A stretch of DNA of 64,000 bases, taken from Pleionea mediterranea. Its GTDB lineage: Bacteria > Pseudomonadota > Gammaproteobacteria > Enterobacterales > Kangiellaceae. Positions 18,615 through 28,003 of this stretch are shown here, in pieces (position 1 is the stretch's first letter; every line of letters starts with the position of its first letter). The notes beneath the pieces were generated by a model. The model was given only the letters and a program-made list of their open reading frames with translations, was not told the origin of the DNA and did no database searches. The translations under genes and the position numbers were made by a program. The stretch covers positions 62,001 through 126,000 of the forward strand of contig NZ_QGGU01000003.1 in the NCBI RefSeq assembly GCF_003148745.1. Reading direction: 5' to 3'.

Positions 18615-21600
18615 TTAATTTTTGTTCGCTTCAATATAGTTTTTTGGTGTTAAGCCAAAGTAGGCTTTAAAGCAGGTACTAAAATAACTGCCCGACGAGA
18701 AGCCAACATCAAAAGCAACTTCAGAAGCAGAATGATCCTGTTTTAACTTTTCTGCGGCTATTTTCAGTCTATAATTTCTCAGGTATTCGCTAAACGACTG
18801 GTTAAGTAATGACCGAACTTTACGTTGCAGTTGTTTTTCACTCATATGCAATGCTGCTGCCGCAACAGGCATTTGTAACTGGCTGTCATGGTAATGATCA
18901 GCAACATAACTTTCGAGGGAATGAATAAACTGTCGGTCTTTTTCTGGTACACCAGCCAAATGCTTTTGGCTAGCATTTAAGCCTTCAGCCGCAGTTCCCT
19001 GGGTAGAAACAGCAGCAGACGCCTTTAGTCGCTCACTTAATAATTGACGAATACTTAACAAGTTACGGCAACGGGCAATCAGTTCCTGATGTTCAAAAGG
19101 CTTGGCGATAAATTCGTCAATATCACTTTGCCAAGCTTTGTGTCGCGTGTCTATATCGCTCTTCGCTGTCAGCAAAATGATCGGTATATGCGAGGTTCGC
19201 ATATCGGTTCTAAGGGTTCTTGCCACTTCAATGCCATCTTTATGGGGCATCATTAAATCGCTAATGATCAAATCGGGCACCTGCTCCAACGCTATAGCGG
19301 TTCCTTCGAGCCCATCTTTAGCCGTTAAACAATGAAAGTCTCCTTCCAATATATCGACAATAAAACGCCTGAGCTCATTATTGTCCTCAATAACCAGAAC
19401 CTGAGGCCGGGACTCTTGCGCACCGACTGAACGACTCTCGTCTACTGACTGAAGATCAATTGAACCCGATTCAATTGAATTTGATTTGGTAGATGCTGGT
19501 TTTTCTTCAACAAAGTCAGTCATCGTATCGGCTGTAACTAATCCTGGCCTGGAACCCATTTCATCCAGTGAACCGTGCTTCCCATTTAAACTTATCGCGC
19601 TAACTGCATTATCATTGTAAGTGGCAAGAGGAAGAGTCACCTTAATCAGGCAGCCACCAAGCGATGAACTACGACTGATGTCGACTTCACCCTGCAGCGA
19701 CTCAACGGTTTCTTTAACCAATGCCAGTCCAAGACCAGTACCTTCTTTATCCTGATGTTGTTCGAGCCGTGTAAATCGCTCAAACACTTTTGAGCGCTCA
19801 GCTTGCGGGATCCCTTCACCCGAGTCTTCTACGGTTAACAACACATCATCTTTAATGACTTGAATCTCCAGATGTACATCACCGCCTTCTGGTGTGTACT
19901 TAATGGCATTCGATAACAAGTTATACAGCAAGATCTCTATGGACTCTTTGGTAGCCAGAACACAAACACTTGATGAGCAACTGGCTTTCATATTAATTTT
20001 TTTCGATTCTGCCAAGGAGTGAAATTGTTCCACCGCCAACTGTGCAAAACTCGAAAGCTCTATAGTGACTAACGATGTATCACCTTTCATTTCGAGCCGG
20101 GCAATTTCCAGCGACTGTTCAACCAGATGATGCAATCGTTGAGCATTGGTGAGAACGGAATGCAACAGAGTAGTCGCCAGCTTCCCTTTAGGTTCGCTCA
20201 AATAGGCTTTAATCGGGCTTATTATCAAAGTGAGCGGTGTTCGTATTTCATGACTGATATTGGCGAACATTTTATTTTTACGATCCAGCAACTGTTCAAT
20301 GGTTAACTTCTGTTGCTGCACCTCTTCTGTTCTTAATGAAATTTCATGTTCAAGTTTTTCAGCGCGTTTTTCCAACGTTCGAGTGCGCAATCGAACAATG
20401 CCATACACCATGGCTAAAATTGAAATCACATAAATACAGTAAGCCCACCAGGTTAACCAAAATGGTGTTTCAACAGAGAATCTTAGTTTTGTATTTGCCA
20501 CCCAAGGGCCACCATTAAAAGAAGCTTGCGCTTCAAATAAATAATCATCAGGCGGCAAACTGACAAAGGTAACTTCGTACTTTTCTTTAGTTGCTGTCTG
20601 CCAGTCATCTTTATAGCCCTTTAATCGATACCTAAACTTAATATGAACATCATCGTAATAATTAGGATTCGTCAACTTGAGTTTAACCAACTCATGCTCA
20701 TAAGGAACAAGTTGTTGTACATTGGCCGTATTATTATAGTTATCCGGATTTATATCATTTGTTAGCCTCAGCTTTTCATCATCAACCTTAAAATCCCTTA
20801 AGTAAATAAACTGGTTTTGAATGGGCGTATTAAGAATATCGAGATCGACATGGGCAATGCCATTGCCGTAGGCTAATGCGAAGGTATTGTTATCGAAAAA
20901 AACGGGTTTTGAGAAATAATCCACATGACCAAAACTATAAGGTCTCAAGTCTATTGAAATATACTGGTTGTTCTTTAAAGAGTAAAAATCCAGCTTGGAG
21001 TCAAAAGGAGAGAGGTAATAGCCATCAAGTTCATAAACTTGTCTCAACTTAGCTATACTATCTCGTAGATAGGTCAGAGCATTCCCATCGTATAAAAAAA
21101 ACTCACTATTAGTGTTAACCAAATAGTTACCTGACCTCAATTTGAGCACCCCTAAGCACCCACCAGTTTTTCTTAACTCTGAGTTAAAAGCTGAGCTTGA
21201 CTCTAATTTACCCGAGTTTCTAAACACAAATTTACCGCTAAAATCACAACCAACTGCACCATCAGATTCAAAATCATCAGCAAGCATAAATAGAGCATTG
21301 TTTTTCTCTAAGTTTAAAAACAAACGAGCATCTTTTTTGGTTTTCAAGTCATATTTAAATAATTCCCCATCTGAATTATAGATAACGCCATCATCAACAA
21401 CCTTTACAAAAAACAAAACCTCCCTTAATAGCTGATGATTTTCAACCTTATTACTTTGAATGTTTTCCTCAATTAGCAAGCTTTCATCTAAAACTGAAGT
21501 ATAGAAAAATGATTGATCAGAACTTGTATATTTTGTCGTCGAATCATGAGTATTGATTTGGACAACGTCCCCATTCTCTTCAAGTTCCAACAAGTGCTCG

Positions 21601-22631
21601 CGAGATAGAATATAGATTCGACCATCGTCTTTCTGCATCAACAATGAGAAAAGCTGATAATTATTTGACTTATATAACACAACGCTTTGCATAAACGGAG
21701 AGATATACTGAACTCCTTCACTATGCAAAAACAAAAGTCCACCAGATATATCAGAAATGAATTTTCGACCAGATCGGATTTTTTTAAATGCTGATTTATT
21801 CTCAATAAAGTATCGACTAACAGTTTTTCTTTTAGGATCAAATACACATACACCAGAAAATTGAGAAGCAAACCAAACAAGCTCACCTATAGCTATTGCA
21901 TCCTCAACCTTTCCTATACAACCATCCTCGCCACCAAGTAAACTAACACTACTTAAATCACTGACAAGACCATACAATATTTCGTAACTTGAAAAAAAAT
22001 AATTCTGTCCGTTTACCTGCTCAAAATGATAAAACGTTTTATCTGATACCTTTTTAAACTTCCTATCATCGGTTAGTACATACAAACCCTGTCTGGTGGC
22101 AAAATACACTTCATCACCCAACAACCCAAAGTGAATAACAGACTCGTTTAACTCATATTCTTTTTTAAGAATATTTTTCTTTTGATCGATTTTAAATACT
22201 ATATTTTCGTGTACAGCATAATAATCACCTTCTACCTTAGACAGTTGAGTCACTTTAACTTTATCTGAGTAATTGATTTCATCTAACCTCTCTTCATCAA
22301 TAAAATACTGATACACTCCCATGCTCGTACCAATATAAATACTTTCTTCATCGTAAGAGTATTCAAAATCCCAAATAATTAGTGAGTTAAACTCAGGATG
22401 TTTTTTCGAGTTGAATTTATTTAAATCATTATTATCGTAATAGAAGAGACCTGATTGAGATGCTAACCATAATCGTCCTGTTTTATCTTGAACAGCATCG
22501 AGATAGCTTTCATCATCCAAATACTTTCCTTGAATCTTAGAATAATTCAAAGGCATGGCACCCGCTTTTGCCACAATCAATAGGAAAAATAGGAATATGA
22601 GCTTTATAAAACTAAATAAACTTCTTTTCAT
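18615..22631 (-). CDS. Hybrid two-component protein: propeller sensor, histidine kinase, receiver, AraC output
   Basis: The protein has 1338 residues. Layout by approximate residues: signal peptide 1-25; two-component-propeller repeats 26-640; Y_Y_Y domain 645-722 (HIKFRYRLKGYKDDWQ); membrane helix about 725-748; HisKA with phospho-accepting His in ISHEIRTPLTL (about 790); HATPase 880-995 (NLLSNAIKYTPEGG, DSGEGIP, GTGLGLALVKE); receiver 1075-1195 (VIEDNNELRR, phospho-Asp in LIISDLMMP); AraC-type helix-turn-helix domain at the end (AFDVGFSSGSYFSTCFKAYFG). It therefore senses a periplasmic ligand and acts as its own transcription factor. This layout is known best from Bacteroidota, where it controls polysaccharide use. 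No sugar-utilisation genes are adjacent, so the target is unknown. Confidence 0.92.
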   Translation of the reverse strand: MKRSLFSFIKLIFLFFLLIVAKAGAMPLNYSKIQGKYLDDESYLDAVQDKTGRLWLASQSGLFYYDNNDLNKFNSKKHPEFNSLIIWDFEYSYDEESIYIGTSMGVYQYFIDEERLDEINYSDKVKVTQLSKVEGDYYAVHENIVFKIDQKKNILKKEYELNESVIHFGLLGDEVYFATRQGLYVLTDDRKFKKVSDKTFYHFEQVNGQNYFFSSYEILYGLVSDLSSVSLLGGEDGCIGKVEDAIAIGELVWFASQFSGVCVFDPKRKTVSRYFIENKSAFKKIRSGRKFISDISGGLLFLHSEGVQYISPFMQSVVLYKSNNYQLFSLLMQKDDGRIYILSREHLLELEENGDVVQINTHDSTTKYTSSDQSFFYTSVLDESLLIEENIQSNKVENHQLLREVLFFVKVVDDGVIYNSDGELFKYDLKTKKDARLFLNLEKNNALFMLADDFESDGAVGCDFSGKFVFRNSGKLESSSAFNSELRKTGGCLGVLKLRSGNYLVNTNSEFFLYDGNALTYLRDSIAKLRQVYELDGYYLSPFDSKLDFYSLKNNQYISIDLRPYSFGHVDYFSKPVFFDNNTFALAYGNGIAHVDLDILNTPIQNQFIYLRDFKVDDEKLRLTNDINPDNYNNTANVQQLVPYEHELVKLKLTNPNYYDDVHIKFRYRLKGYKDDWQTATKEKYEVTFVSLPPDDYLFEAQASFNGGPWVANTKLRFSVETPFWLTWWAYCIYVISILAMVYGIVRLRTRTLEKRAEKLEHEISLRTEEVQQQKLTIEQLLDRKNKMFANISHEIRTPLTLIISPIKAYLSEPKGKLATTLLHSVLTNAQRLHHLVEQSLEIARLEMKGDTSLVTIELSSFAQLAVEQFHSLAESKKINMKASCSSSVCVLATKESIEILLYNLLSNAIKYTPEGGDVHLEIQVIKDDVLLTVEDSGEGIPQAERSKVFERFTRLEQHQDKEGTGLGLALVKETVESLQGEVDISRSSSLGGCLIKVTLPLATYNDNAVSAISLNGKHGSLDEMGSRPGLVTADTMTDFVEEKPASTKSNSIESGSIDLQSVDESRSVGAQESRPQVLVIEDNNELRRFIVDILEGDFHCLTAKDGLEGTAIALEQVPDLIISDLMMPHKDGIEVARTLRTDMRTSHIPIILLTAKSDIDTRHKAWQSDIDEFIAKPFEHQELIARCRNLLSIRQLLSERLKASAAVSTQGTAAEGLNASQKHLAGVPEKDRQFIHSLESYVADHYHDSQLQMPVAAAALHMSEKQLQRKVRSLLNQSFSEYLRNYRLKIAAEKLKQDHSASEVAFDVGFSSGSYFSTCFKAYFGLTPKNYIEANKN

Positions 22632-22766
22632 TTTTCGAAAGTGTTGCTCGCACTGTTCCTTTCATAAGCAAAAATAATTATGCAGGCACTCTATCAGATG
22701 TTCATTGAGACAGAAATATAAAGTTAAACACCTTTAGCTGGCCGATAAAGGTGTGTTAATAATTGT

Positions 22767-23900
22767 TTAAAGTTCTAACCCAACTCGATAAAGCACCTGA
22801 TCGTGATATCCCGTGGTTATGGCCTTGGCGCCAGCGAGTTCATCATCCAGCTCGGGATCGCCTGTATCAACAATAAGCGGCCGACCATTGAGTGCTTTAA
22901 GTTTGGCTTTAGTCGCAATGATGTGGATATTATGCCAACCGACATGTCGAATCAGTTTGGCCGAAATCTGTTGGTTTCCGCGTCCTAAAATATGTCCCTG
23001 ACCACCTATCAATGTCAGTATTACCTGCAGCTCATTTCCTTGCTCAACAAGATCGAGTAAATCGGCTGCGGAAACATCAGCAGCAATCAACTCATTATTC
23101 CGTATTAAATCGACACCCAGTAATGTATTGGCAAGCCCAAGTTGCTCCATCACCACTGCACAGGTTGATCCGGAACCAATGGCGTAATAAATATCGGGTT
23201 CCATATTTTCAATCACATCGGCTGCAATATCATCCAGTACCAGCGCTTCAACTTCTTTGCCGCCTTCCTTGGTGGCCTGAATAAATTGCAATGCATCGGG
23301 CACTCGCATGCTGCCAAAATTTTTCGCGCGAACCGTGCCCGCACGGAACGCCTGCTCATCAATGTCCATTACCGAGGCTTCCTTTAGCGACAACAATTGG
23401 CCAGAAACCAGTTGCTCAATGACGTGCCCCGCCGCTCTGGGCGTTACAGCGTAAACGCCAGAATGAATTTTACAGCCTGCCGGAATGCCTAACACCGGAA
23501 TATCAAGATCCAGCGCCGCAAAAACATCTCGAGCTGTACCATCACCGCCGGCAAATAAAATAGTATCAACGCCTTGCTGCTCAAATAGCTTAACCACGCG
23601 TTGCGTATCGCTGGCGCTGCTTGGCTGCTCAATATCTACTAATACAGTTGGATGAAAACCACAGGCTTTTGCACTATTCTCGCCCATTTCTCCGGAAGCC
23701 GTGACTAATTCGATTCGCTTGGCAACCTGATTACTGATTGCTGATAGCGCCTGCTCCGCACGGATGGCCGCCAGCTTTTGAGCGCCTCGCTTGAGTGCTT
23801 CATCTCGAATTTCTTCACCATCGCTGCCTTTTAACGCAACACTGCCGCCAATACCGGCAAAAGGATTTACCAGAAGTCCTAACTTAAAAGTTGCCGACAC
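22767..23900 (-). CDS. ATP-NAD kinase family protein (COG3199-type)
   Basis: This 377-residue protein begins LGLLVNPFAGIGGSVALKGSDG and carries the kinase signature FAGGDGTARDVFAAL and PVLGIPAGCKIHSGVYAVTP, as in the NAD-kinase/diacylglycerol-kinase superfamily. Its closest described group is the AcoX-like/ATP-NAD kinase family, whose substrate is not settled. It begins with GTG immediately after the epmC stop (TAAGTG), with GGAG upstream, so the two genes are translationally linked. No partner gives a more exact role. Confidence 0.82.
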   Translation of the reverse strand: MSATFKLGLLVNPFAGIGGSVALKGSDGEEIRDEALKRGAQKLAAIRAEQALSAISNQVAKRIELVTASGEMGENSAKACGFHPTVLVDIEQPSSASDTQRVVKLFEQQGVDTILFAGGDGTARDVFAALDLDIPVLGIPAGCKIHSGVYAVTPRAAGHVIEQLVSGQLLSLKEASVMDIDEQAFRAGTVRAKNFGSMRVPDALQFIQATKEGGKEVEALVLDDIAADVIENMEPDIYYAIGSGSTCAVVMEQLGLANTLLGVDLIRNNELIAADVSAADLLDLVEQGNELQVILTLIGGQGHILGRGNQQISAKLIRHVGWHNIHIIATKAKLKALNGRPLIVDTGDPELDDELAGAKAITTGYHDQVLYRVGLEL

Positions 23901-24440
23901 TTACACTTGCTCCAGCAGTTGATGAGTTAAAAGAGGTTGTTTGCCCTGACGAAATACGCCTAACAGCGCCTCAAATAATTGTTGAGCACGCTCCGGCAGG
24001 CCATTGTGCCAGTATTCTTGCAACTGGGCGACTACCGCCTGGTGAAACGACTCGGAAGGTTTAGCTTGTTGCCCTAGATTATCGGCCGACAGATGAAAGC
24101 GATGACAACAGGCAATGGCCAATGCCCATTCGACGGCTTGTGGCTTCACTTCAACTTGCTCAAACAGTGCCTGCTGTTGGTTGCTGCGACCATCCGGCTC
24201 ATACCAATAACCAAAGTCATCCTGCAGACGACGTTGTTTTCCGGCAATACACCAGTGTGCGATCTCATGCAATGCACTGGAGAGGTAATCGTGACGAGAC
24301 ATAATTTGCGCCGGATGATGGGCATCAGCGGCTTTATAAAAGGGTTCTTCAGCGCCGTAAACCAGACAGGTGTTTAAAGACGGCATAAAGAGGTCATCAA
24401 ACAGTGTTTTGATCTGCTTTAATTTGTCGATTTCACTCAT
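23901..24440 (-). CDS. epmC: Elongation factor P hydroxylase EpmC
   Basis: This 179-residue protein matches EpmC (YfcM): LFDDLFMPSLNTCLVYGAEEPFY, the metal-binding HEIAHWCIAG, and DDFGYWYEPDGRSNQQQALFEQVEVKPQAVEWAL. In E. coli EpmC hydroxylates the lysine of EF-P after beta-lysylation by EpmA and EpmB; neither of those genes is in the window. The His-Glu-x-x-His motif is intact. It is the first gene of a two-gene operon with the ATP-NAD kinase-like protein. Confidence 0.88.
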   Translation of the reverse strand: MSEIDKLKQIKTLFDDLFMPSLNTCLVYGAEEPFYKAADAHHPAQIMSRHDYLSSALHEIAHWCIAGKQRRLQDDFGYWYEPDGRSNQQQALFEQVEVKPQAVEWALAIACCHRFHLSADNLGQQAKPSESFHQAVVAQLQEYWHNGLPERAQQLFEALLGVFRQGKQPLLTHQLLEQV

Positions 24441-24677
24441 TGACGGCCCAATAACCCCTTTGTGCTTAAAAAGCTGACCATTTTAATTCAATCGACAAAA
24501 AATAGCAGCCAGATATTGAAACAATTGCTCGTAAAAACATCAGCTTATGGGGTCTAAAATCAAGCTACATTTTGGCTATCAAAAAGTGCCAAATATCTCA
24601 ATAAAAATAATTTATTTTCGTCAATCTGTCCAAAAAGCCCATATATTCAAAGATATAGCGAAGTTTGTGCAGGACAG

Positions 24678-24765
24678 CACCATATCTAGTGTATTTTTTT
24701 GTTTGTCAGAGAAAAAATCTTGCTATATATTGTGTTCATCTCTTGGAAATCCACCATATCTAGTG
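24678..24765 (+). promoter_or_regulatory. Three NrdR-box-like sites upstream of nrdJ
   Basis: CACCATATCTAGTG occurs twice (24678-24691 and 24752-24765) and TGCTATATATTGTG once between them (24721-24734). All match the NrdR consensus CACWATATATWGTG at 12 of 14 positions. Centres are 43 and 31 bases apart, close to four and three helical turns, as expected for NrdR, which binds paired boxes on one face of DNA. The last box ends 91 bases before the nrdJ start. NrdR represses ribonucleotide reductase genes when dATP is high. No cobalamin riboswitch was seen in this leader. Confidence 0.75.
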
Positions 24766-24856
24766 AAAATTTTATTCAAAATGACTAACGGGTTTTCCAC
24801 AAAAAGCACTCAATTTATTAACAGATTTATACACAAGGCGAAGGGACGTAACCACT

Positions 24857-27004
24857 ATGACTGCGCTAAAAAAACAAATAGAAGCTAGTAACTTTGATAT
24901 TGAACTCCAGACCACTTCTGTGGATATCTGGGACACCAAATATCGACTAAAAGCCAAAGACGGAAAGCCAGTTGATCATACCATTGATGAAACCTATCAA
25001 CGTGTTGCTCAGGCATTGTCTCAAGTAGAAGCAAAAGACAAGCAAGAAGAATGTTACGAGCAGTTTTTATGGGCATTACGCCACGGCGTGATCCCTGCGG
25101 GTCGAATTATGTCGAATGCTGGTGCTTTGGCTCATAAGCCAGCTACTTCAACCATTAACTGTACCGTATCGGGCACCATCACTGATTCCATGGATGGCAT
25201 TTTAGAGAAAGTACACGAAGCCGGTTTAACCCTTAAAGCGGGTTGCGGCATCGGCTACGAATACTCCACCTTACGTCCAAAGAATGCTTATGTATCGGGC
25301 GCTGGCGCTTACACCTCGGGCCCACTGTCGTTTATGGATATCTACGATAAAATGTGTTTTACCGTTTCCAGTGCAGGCGGTCGCCGTGGTGCTCAAATGG
25401 CTACCTTTGAAGTGGGCCATCCTGATGTGATGGACTTTATCCGTGCAAAACGTGAAAACGGTCGACTGCGTCAATTTAACCTGTCGCTATTGATCACCAA
25501 TGAATTCATGCAGGCGGTAATTAACGATACCGACTGGCCGCTGGCATTCCCTATGACAGAAAAAGAAGCCGAAGCCGATAATGTTGATCTAAAAAATGAA
25601 GAACAGGTTATCTGGCGTGAGTGGCCGGTTAAAGACGGTTACATTACCGATAAGCAAGGATTAGTCGCCTGCCGCATCCAAAAAACCGTGCGGGCGAAAA
25701 ACTTGTGGAACATGATTATGTCGGCCACTTACGACTACGCTGAGCCCGGCTTTATTTTGATTGATGAAGTGAACGAAAAGAATAACAACTGGTTCTGCGA
25801 AAACATTCGCGCAACCAATCCATGCGGTGAACAGCCATTACCCCCTTACGGTTCCTGCTTATTGGGTTCGGTTAACCTCACCAAATTTGTAAAACATCCT
25901 TTTACTGACAAAGCCGAATTTGACTGGCCTAAGTTCCGCAAAGCGGTCAACATTTTCACTCGTATGCTCGACAATGTTGTAGAAATTAATGGCTTGCCTC
26001 TTGAAGGTCAGCGCAATGAAATTTTAAGCAAGCGTCGTCATGGCATGGGATACCTAGGCTTAGGTTCAACACTCACCATGCTGTGTCAAAAGTACGGTTC
26101 CGACGAATCCGTTGAATTCACCGAACAAGTAACCAAAGAACTGGCAATGGAAGGCTGGCGTGCCGCATTGGAGCTGGCAAAAGAAAAAGGCGCCGCCCCT
26201 ATTATGGATGACGACTTTAAAGTCACCGGCGAAATGTTACGCAAACGTCCAGAAATGAAAAAAGACGGCATTAAAGTTGGCGATAAAATTAAAGGCAAAG
26301 TATTGCACGCAAAATACAGCCGCTATATGCAGCAAGTGGCAGCGGAAGATCCCGAGTTGGTAGAGCAGCTGGCCGAAGTGGGCGCACGTTTTACTCACCA
26401 CTCATCAATTGCTCCTACCGGTACTATTTCACTGTCGTTGGCGAATAACGCCAGTAACGGTATTGAGCCAAGTTTTGCGCACCACTATTCTCGAAACGTT
26501 ATTCGCGAGCGTAAAAAATCGAAAGAAAAAGTTGATGTGTTTTCGTTTGAATTATTGGCGTACCGCGCCCTGGTTAATTCAAAAGCGATGCCGTTTACCG
26601 ACAAAGACGAAGAGCGTTTACCGGAATACTTTATTACCTCCGATGATATTAAACCTAAGCAACACGTTGATATTCAAGCGGCTGCTCAAAAATGGATCGA
26701 CTCATCCATTTCGAAAACCGCCAATGTACCAACGGACTTCGATTACGAAGACTTTAAAGATATTTATTTGTACGCCTATAACAAATGTTTAAAAGGTTGC
26801 ACCACATTCCGATTTAATCCGGAAGTATTCCAGGGCGTACTGGTTAAAGAACAAGATCTGGAAAACACCACTTATCAATTTACATTAGAAGATGGCAGCA
26901 CTCTCGAAGTGAAAGGCAACGAAGAAATTGAATACGACGGTGAAACACATACCGCCGCCAATTTATTCGACGCCTTGAAAGAAGGCTACTACGGTAAACT
27001 TTAA
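24857..27004 (+). CDS. nrdJa: Adenosylcobalamin-dependent (class II) ribonucleotide reductase, main chain
   Basis: The 715-residue chain has class II RNR features: SNAGALAHKPATSTINCTVSGTI with the first active-site Cys, LKAGCGIGYEYSTLRP, GRRGAQMATFEVGHPDVMDFI, the NPCGEQPLPPYGSCLLGSVNL block with the thiyl Cys loop, and THHSSIAPTGTISLSLANNASNGIEPSF. It reduces ribonucleotides to deoxyribonucleotides with a 5'-deoxyadenosyl radical from B12 and needs no oxygen. It lacks the C-terminal Cys-rich tail, which is encoded separately in the next gene, as described for Pseudomonas NrdJa/NrdJb. AAGGGA precedes the ATG. Confidence 0.93.
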   Translation: MTALKKQIEASNFDIELQTTSVDIWDTKYRLKAKDGKPVDHTIDETYQRVAQALSQVEAKDKQEECYEQFLWALRHGVIPAGRIMSNAGALAHKPATSTINCTVSGTITDSMDGILEKVHEAGLTLKAGCGIGYEYSTLRPKNAYVSGAGAYTSGPLSFMDIYDKMCFTVSSAGGRRGAQMATFEVGHPDVMDFIRAKRENGRLRQFNLSLLITNEFMQAVINDTDWPLAFPMTEKEAEADNVDLKNEEQVIWREWPVKDGYITDKQGLVACRIQKTVRAKNLWNMIMSATYDYAEPGFILIDEVNEKNNNWFCENIRATNPCGEQPLPPYGSCLLGSVNLTKFVKHPFTDKAEFDWPKFRKAVNIFTRMLDNVVEINGLPLEGQRNEILSKRRHGMGYLGLGSTLTMLCQKYGSDESVEFTEQVTKELAMEGWRAALELAKEKGAAPIMDDDFKVTGEMLRKRPEMKKDGIKVGDKIKGKVLHAKYSRYMQQVAAEDPELVEQLAEVGARFTHHSSIAPTGTISLSLANNASNGIEPSFAHHYSRNVIRERKKSKEKVDVFSFELLAYRALVNSKAMPFTDKDEERLPEYFITSDDIKPKQHVDIQAAAQKWIDSSISKTANVPTDFDYEDFKDIYLYAYNKCLKGCTTFRFNPEVFQGVLVKEQDLENTTYQFTLEDGSTLEVKGNEEIEYDGETHTAANLFDALKEGYYGKL

Positions 27005-27037
27005 TCAAACATAAGATTTCGAGAGAAGGAAATAATC

Positions 27038-27733
27038 ATGTCACACAAAATCGAAAAACCCATCGTAGACTTTAAGGTCAAAAAAGACGATGCAGAAAGC
27101 AAAGACGTTGCACCAGCGGCTCAAGAAACCAAAAGTGCAGAAATCGTACAAATGCATGAAAGTGTTGAACGTCCGGAAATGTTACTGGGCTCAACCTATA
27201 AAATTAAAACGCCACTTTCTGAGCATGCGTTGTATGTGACCATTAACGATATGGTTTTAAACCCGGGAACAGAGCACGAACTGCGTCGTCCATTTGAGAT
27301 TTTCATCAACTCAAAAAATATGGATCACTTTCAATGGGTGGTTGCATTAACACGAGTTGTTTCTGCAGTATTTCGCAAAGGCGGCGACTGCACTTTCCTG
27401 GCGGAAGAACTGAAAGCGGTATTCGATCCTAAAGGCGGTTACTTTAAACGCGGCGGCCGCTTTATGCCGTCACTGGTTGCGGAAATCGGCGAAGCCATTG
27501 AATCTCATTTAAAAATGATTGGCCTGTTAAAAGACGACAGTCTCGACGAGCATCAAAAAGCGCTAATCGCTGAGAAAAAGCAGCAGTTTGAAGACGCCCA
27601 GTCCAAAATCACACATCCCGACTCTGAATTTCCAGAAGGCGCGCAGTTGTGTAACAAGTGCATGGTAAAAGCTTCAATTATGATGGACGGTTGCATGACC
27701 TGCCTGAATTGCGGCGATTCCAAGTGCGGTTAA
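27038..27733 (+). CDS. nrdJb: Class II ribonucleotide reductase, TSCPD/Cys-rich subunit
   Basis: This 231-residue protein begins 33 bases after nrdJa. The middle (GGDCTFLAEELKAVFDPKGGYFKRGGRFMPSLVAEIGEAIESHL) is the TSCPD domain seen at the end of fused NrdJ proteins. The C terminus has six cysteines: CNKCMVKASIMMDGCMTCLNCGDSKCG, a zinc-ribbon-like cluster that includes the Cys pair expected to re-reduce the active site. The N-terminal 40 residues are charged and probably flexible. It should work only together with the product of nrdJa. Confidence 0.88.
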   Translation: MSHKIEKPIVDFKVKKDDAESKDVAPAAQETKSAEIVQMHESVERPEMLLGSTYKIKTPLSEHALYVTINDMVLNPGTEHELRRPFEIFINSKNMDHFQWVVALTRVVSAVFRKGGDCTFLAEELKAVFDPKGGYFKRGGRFMPSLVAEIGEAIESHLKMIGLLKDDSLDEHQKALIAEKKQQFEDAQSKITHPDSEFPEGAQLCNKCMVKASIMMDGCMTCLNCGDSKCG

Positions 27734-27790
27734 GAGTCTAAAGAAAAGGAACCTACTTAATAATAAGACTTCTTCAATTTCTTACTAATT

Positions 27791-27832
27791 CCCCAATAAA
27801 ATCCCTTGTAAGCTTAAGGGGCTTTATTGGGG
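27791..27832 (+). terminator. Nested stem-loop after nrdJb
   Basis: CCCCAATAAA (27791-27800) pairs perfectly with TTTATTGGGG (27823-27832), and CCCTT/AAGGG pair inside. There is no T run directly after it, so it may act as a transcript 3' end or stabiliser more than a classical terminator. Confidence 0.5.
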
Positions 27833-28003
27833 AAGTTGGATCTAAAAAATGCTTCTTTAGCCTTTTACTTCCTTGCTACCTAATAACAACCTTCACATGA
27901 TTAAACAAAAAATAATTGAATAAGTATCCATAAAGTAGGGCAAGCAATTACAGCTCTTGAGCTTGAATTAGGTTAACCAATAAAAATTTTATTCTATCCA
28001 AAG

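Noticed and set aside
24441-24856. Adenosylcobalamin riboswitch ahead of nrdJ
   Set aside because: I looked for a B12-box-like conserved core and for a folded leader; only the NrdR-type sites are visible.
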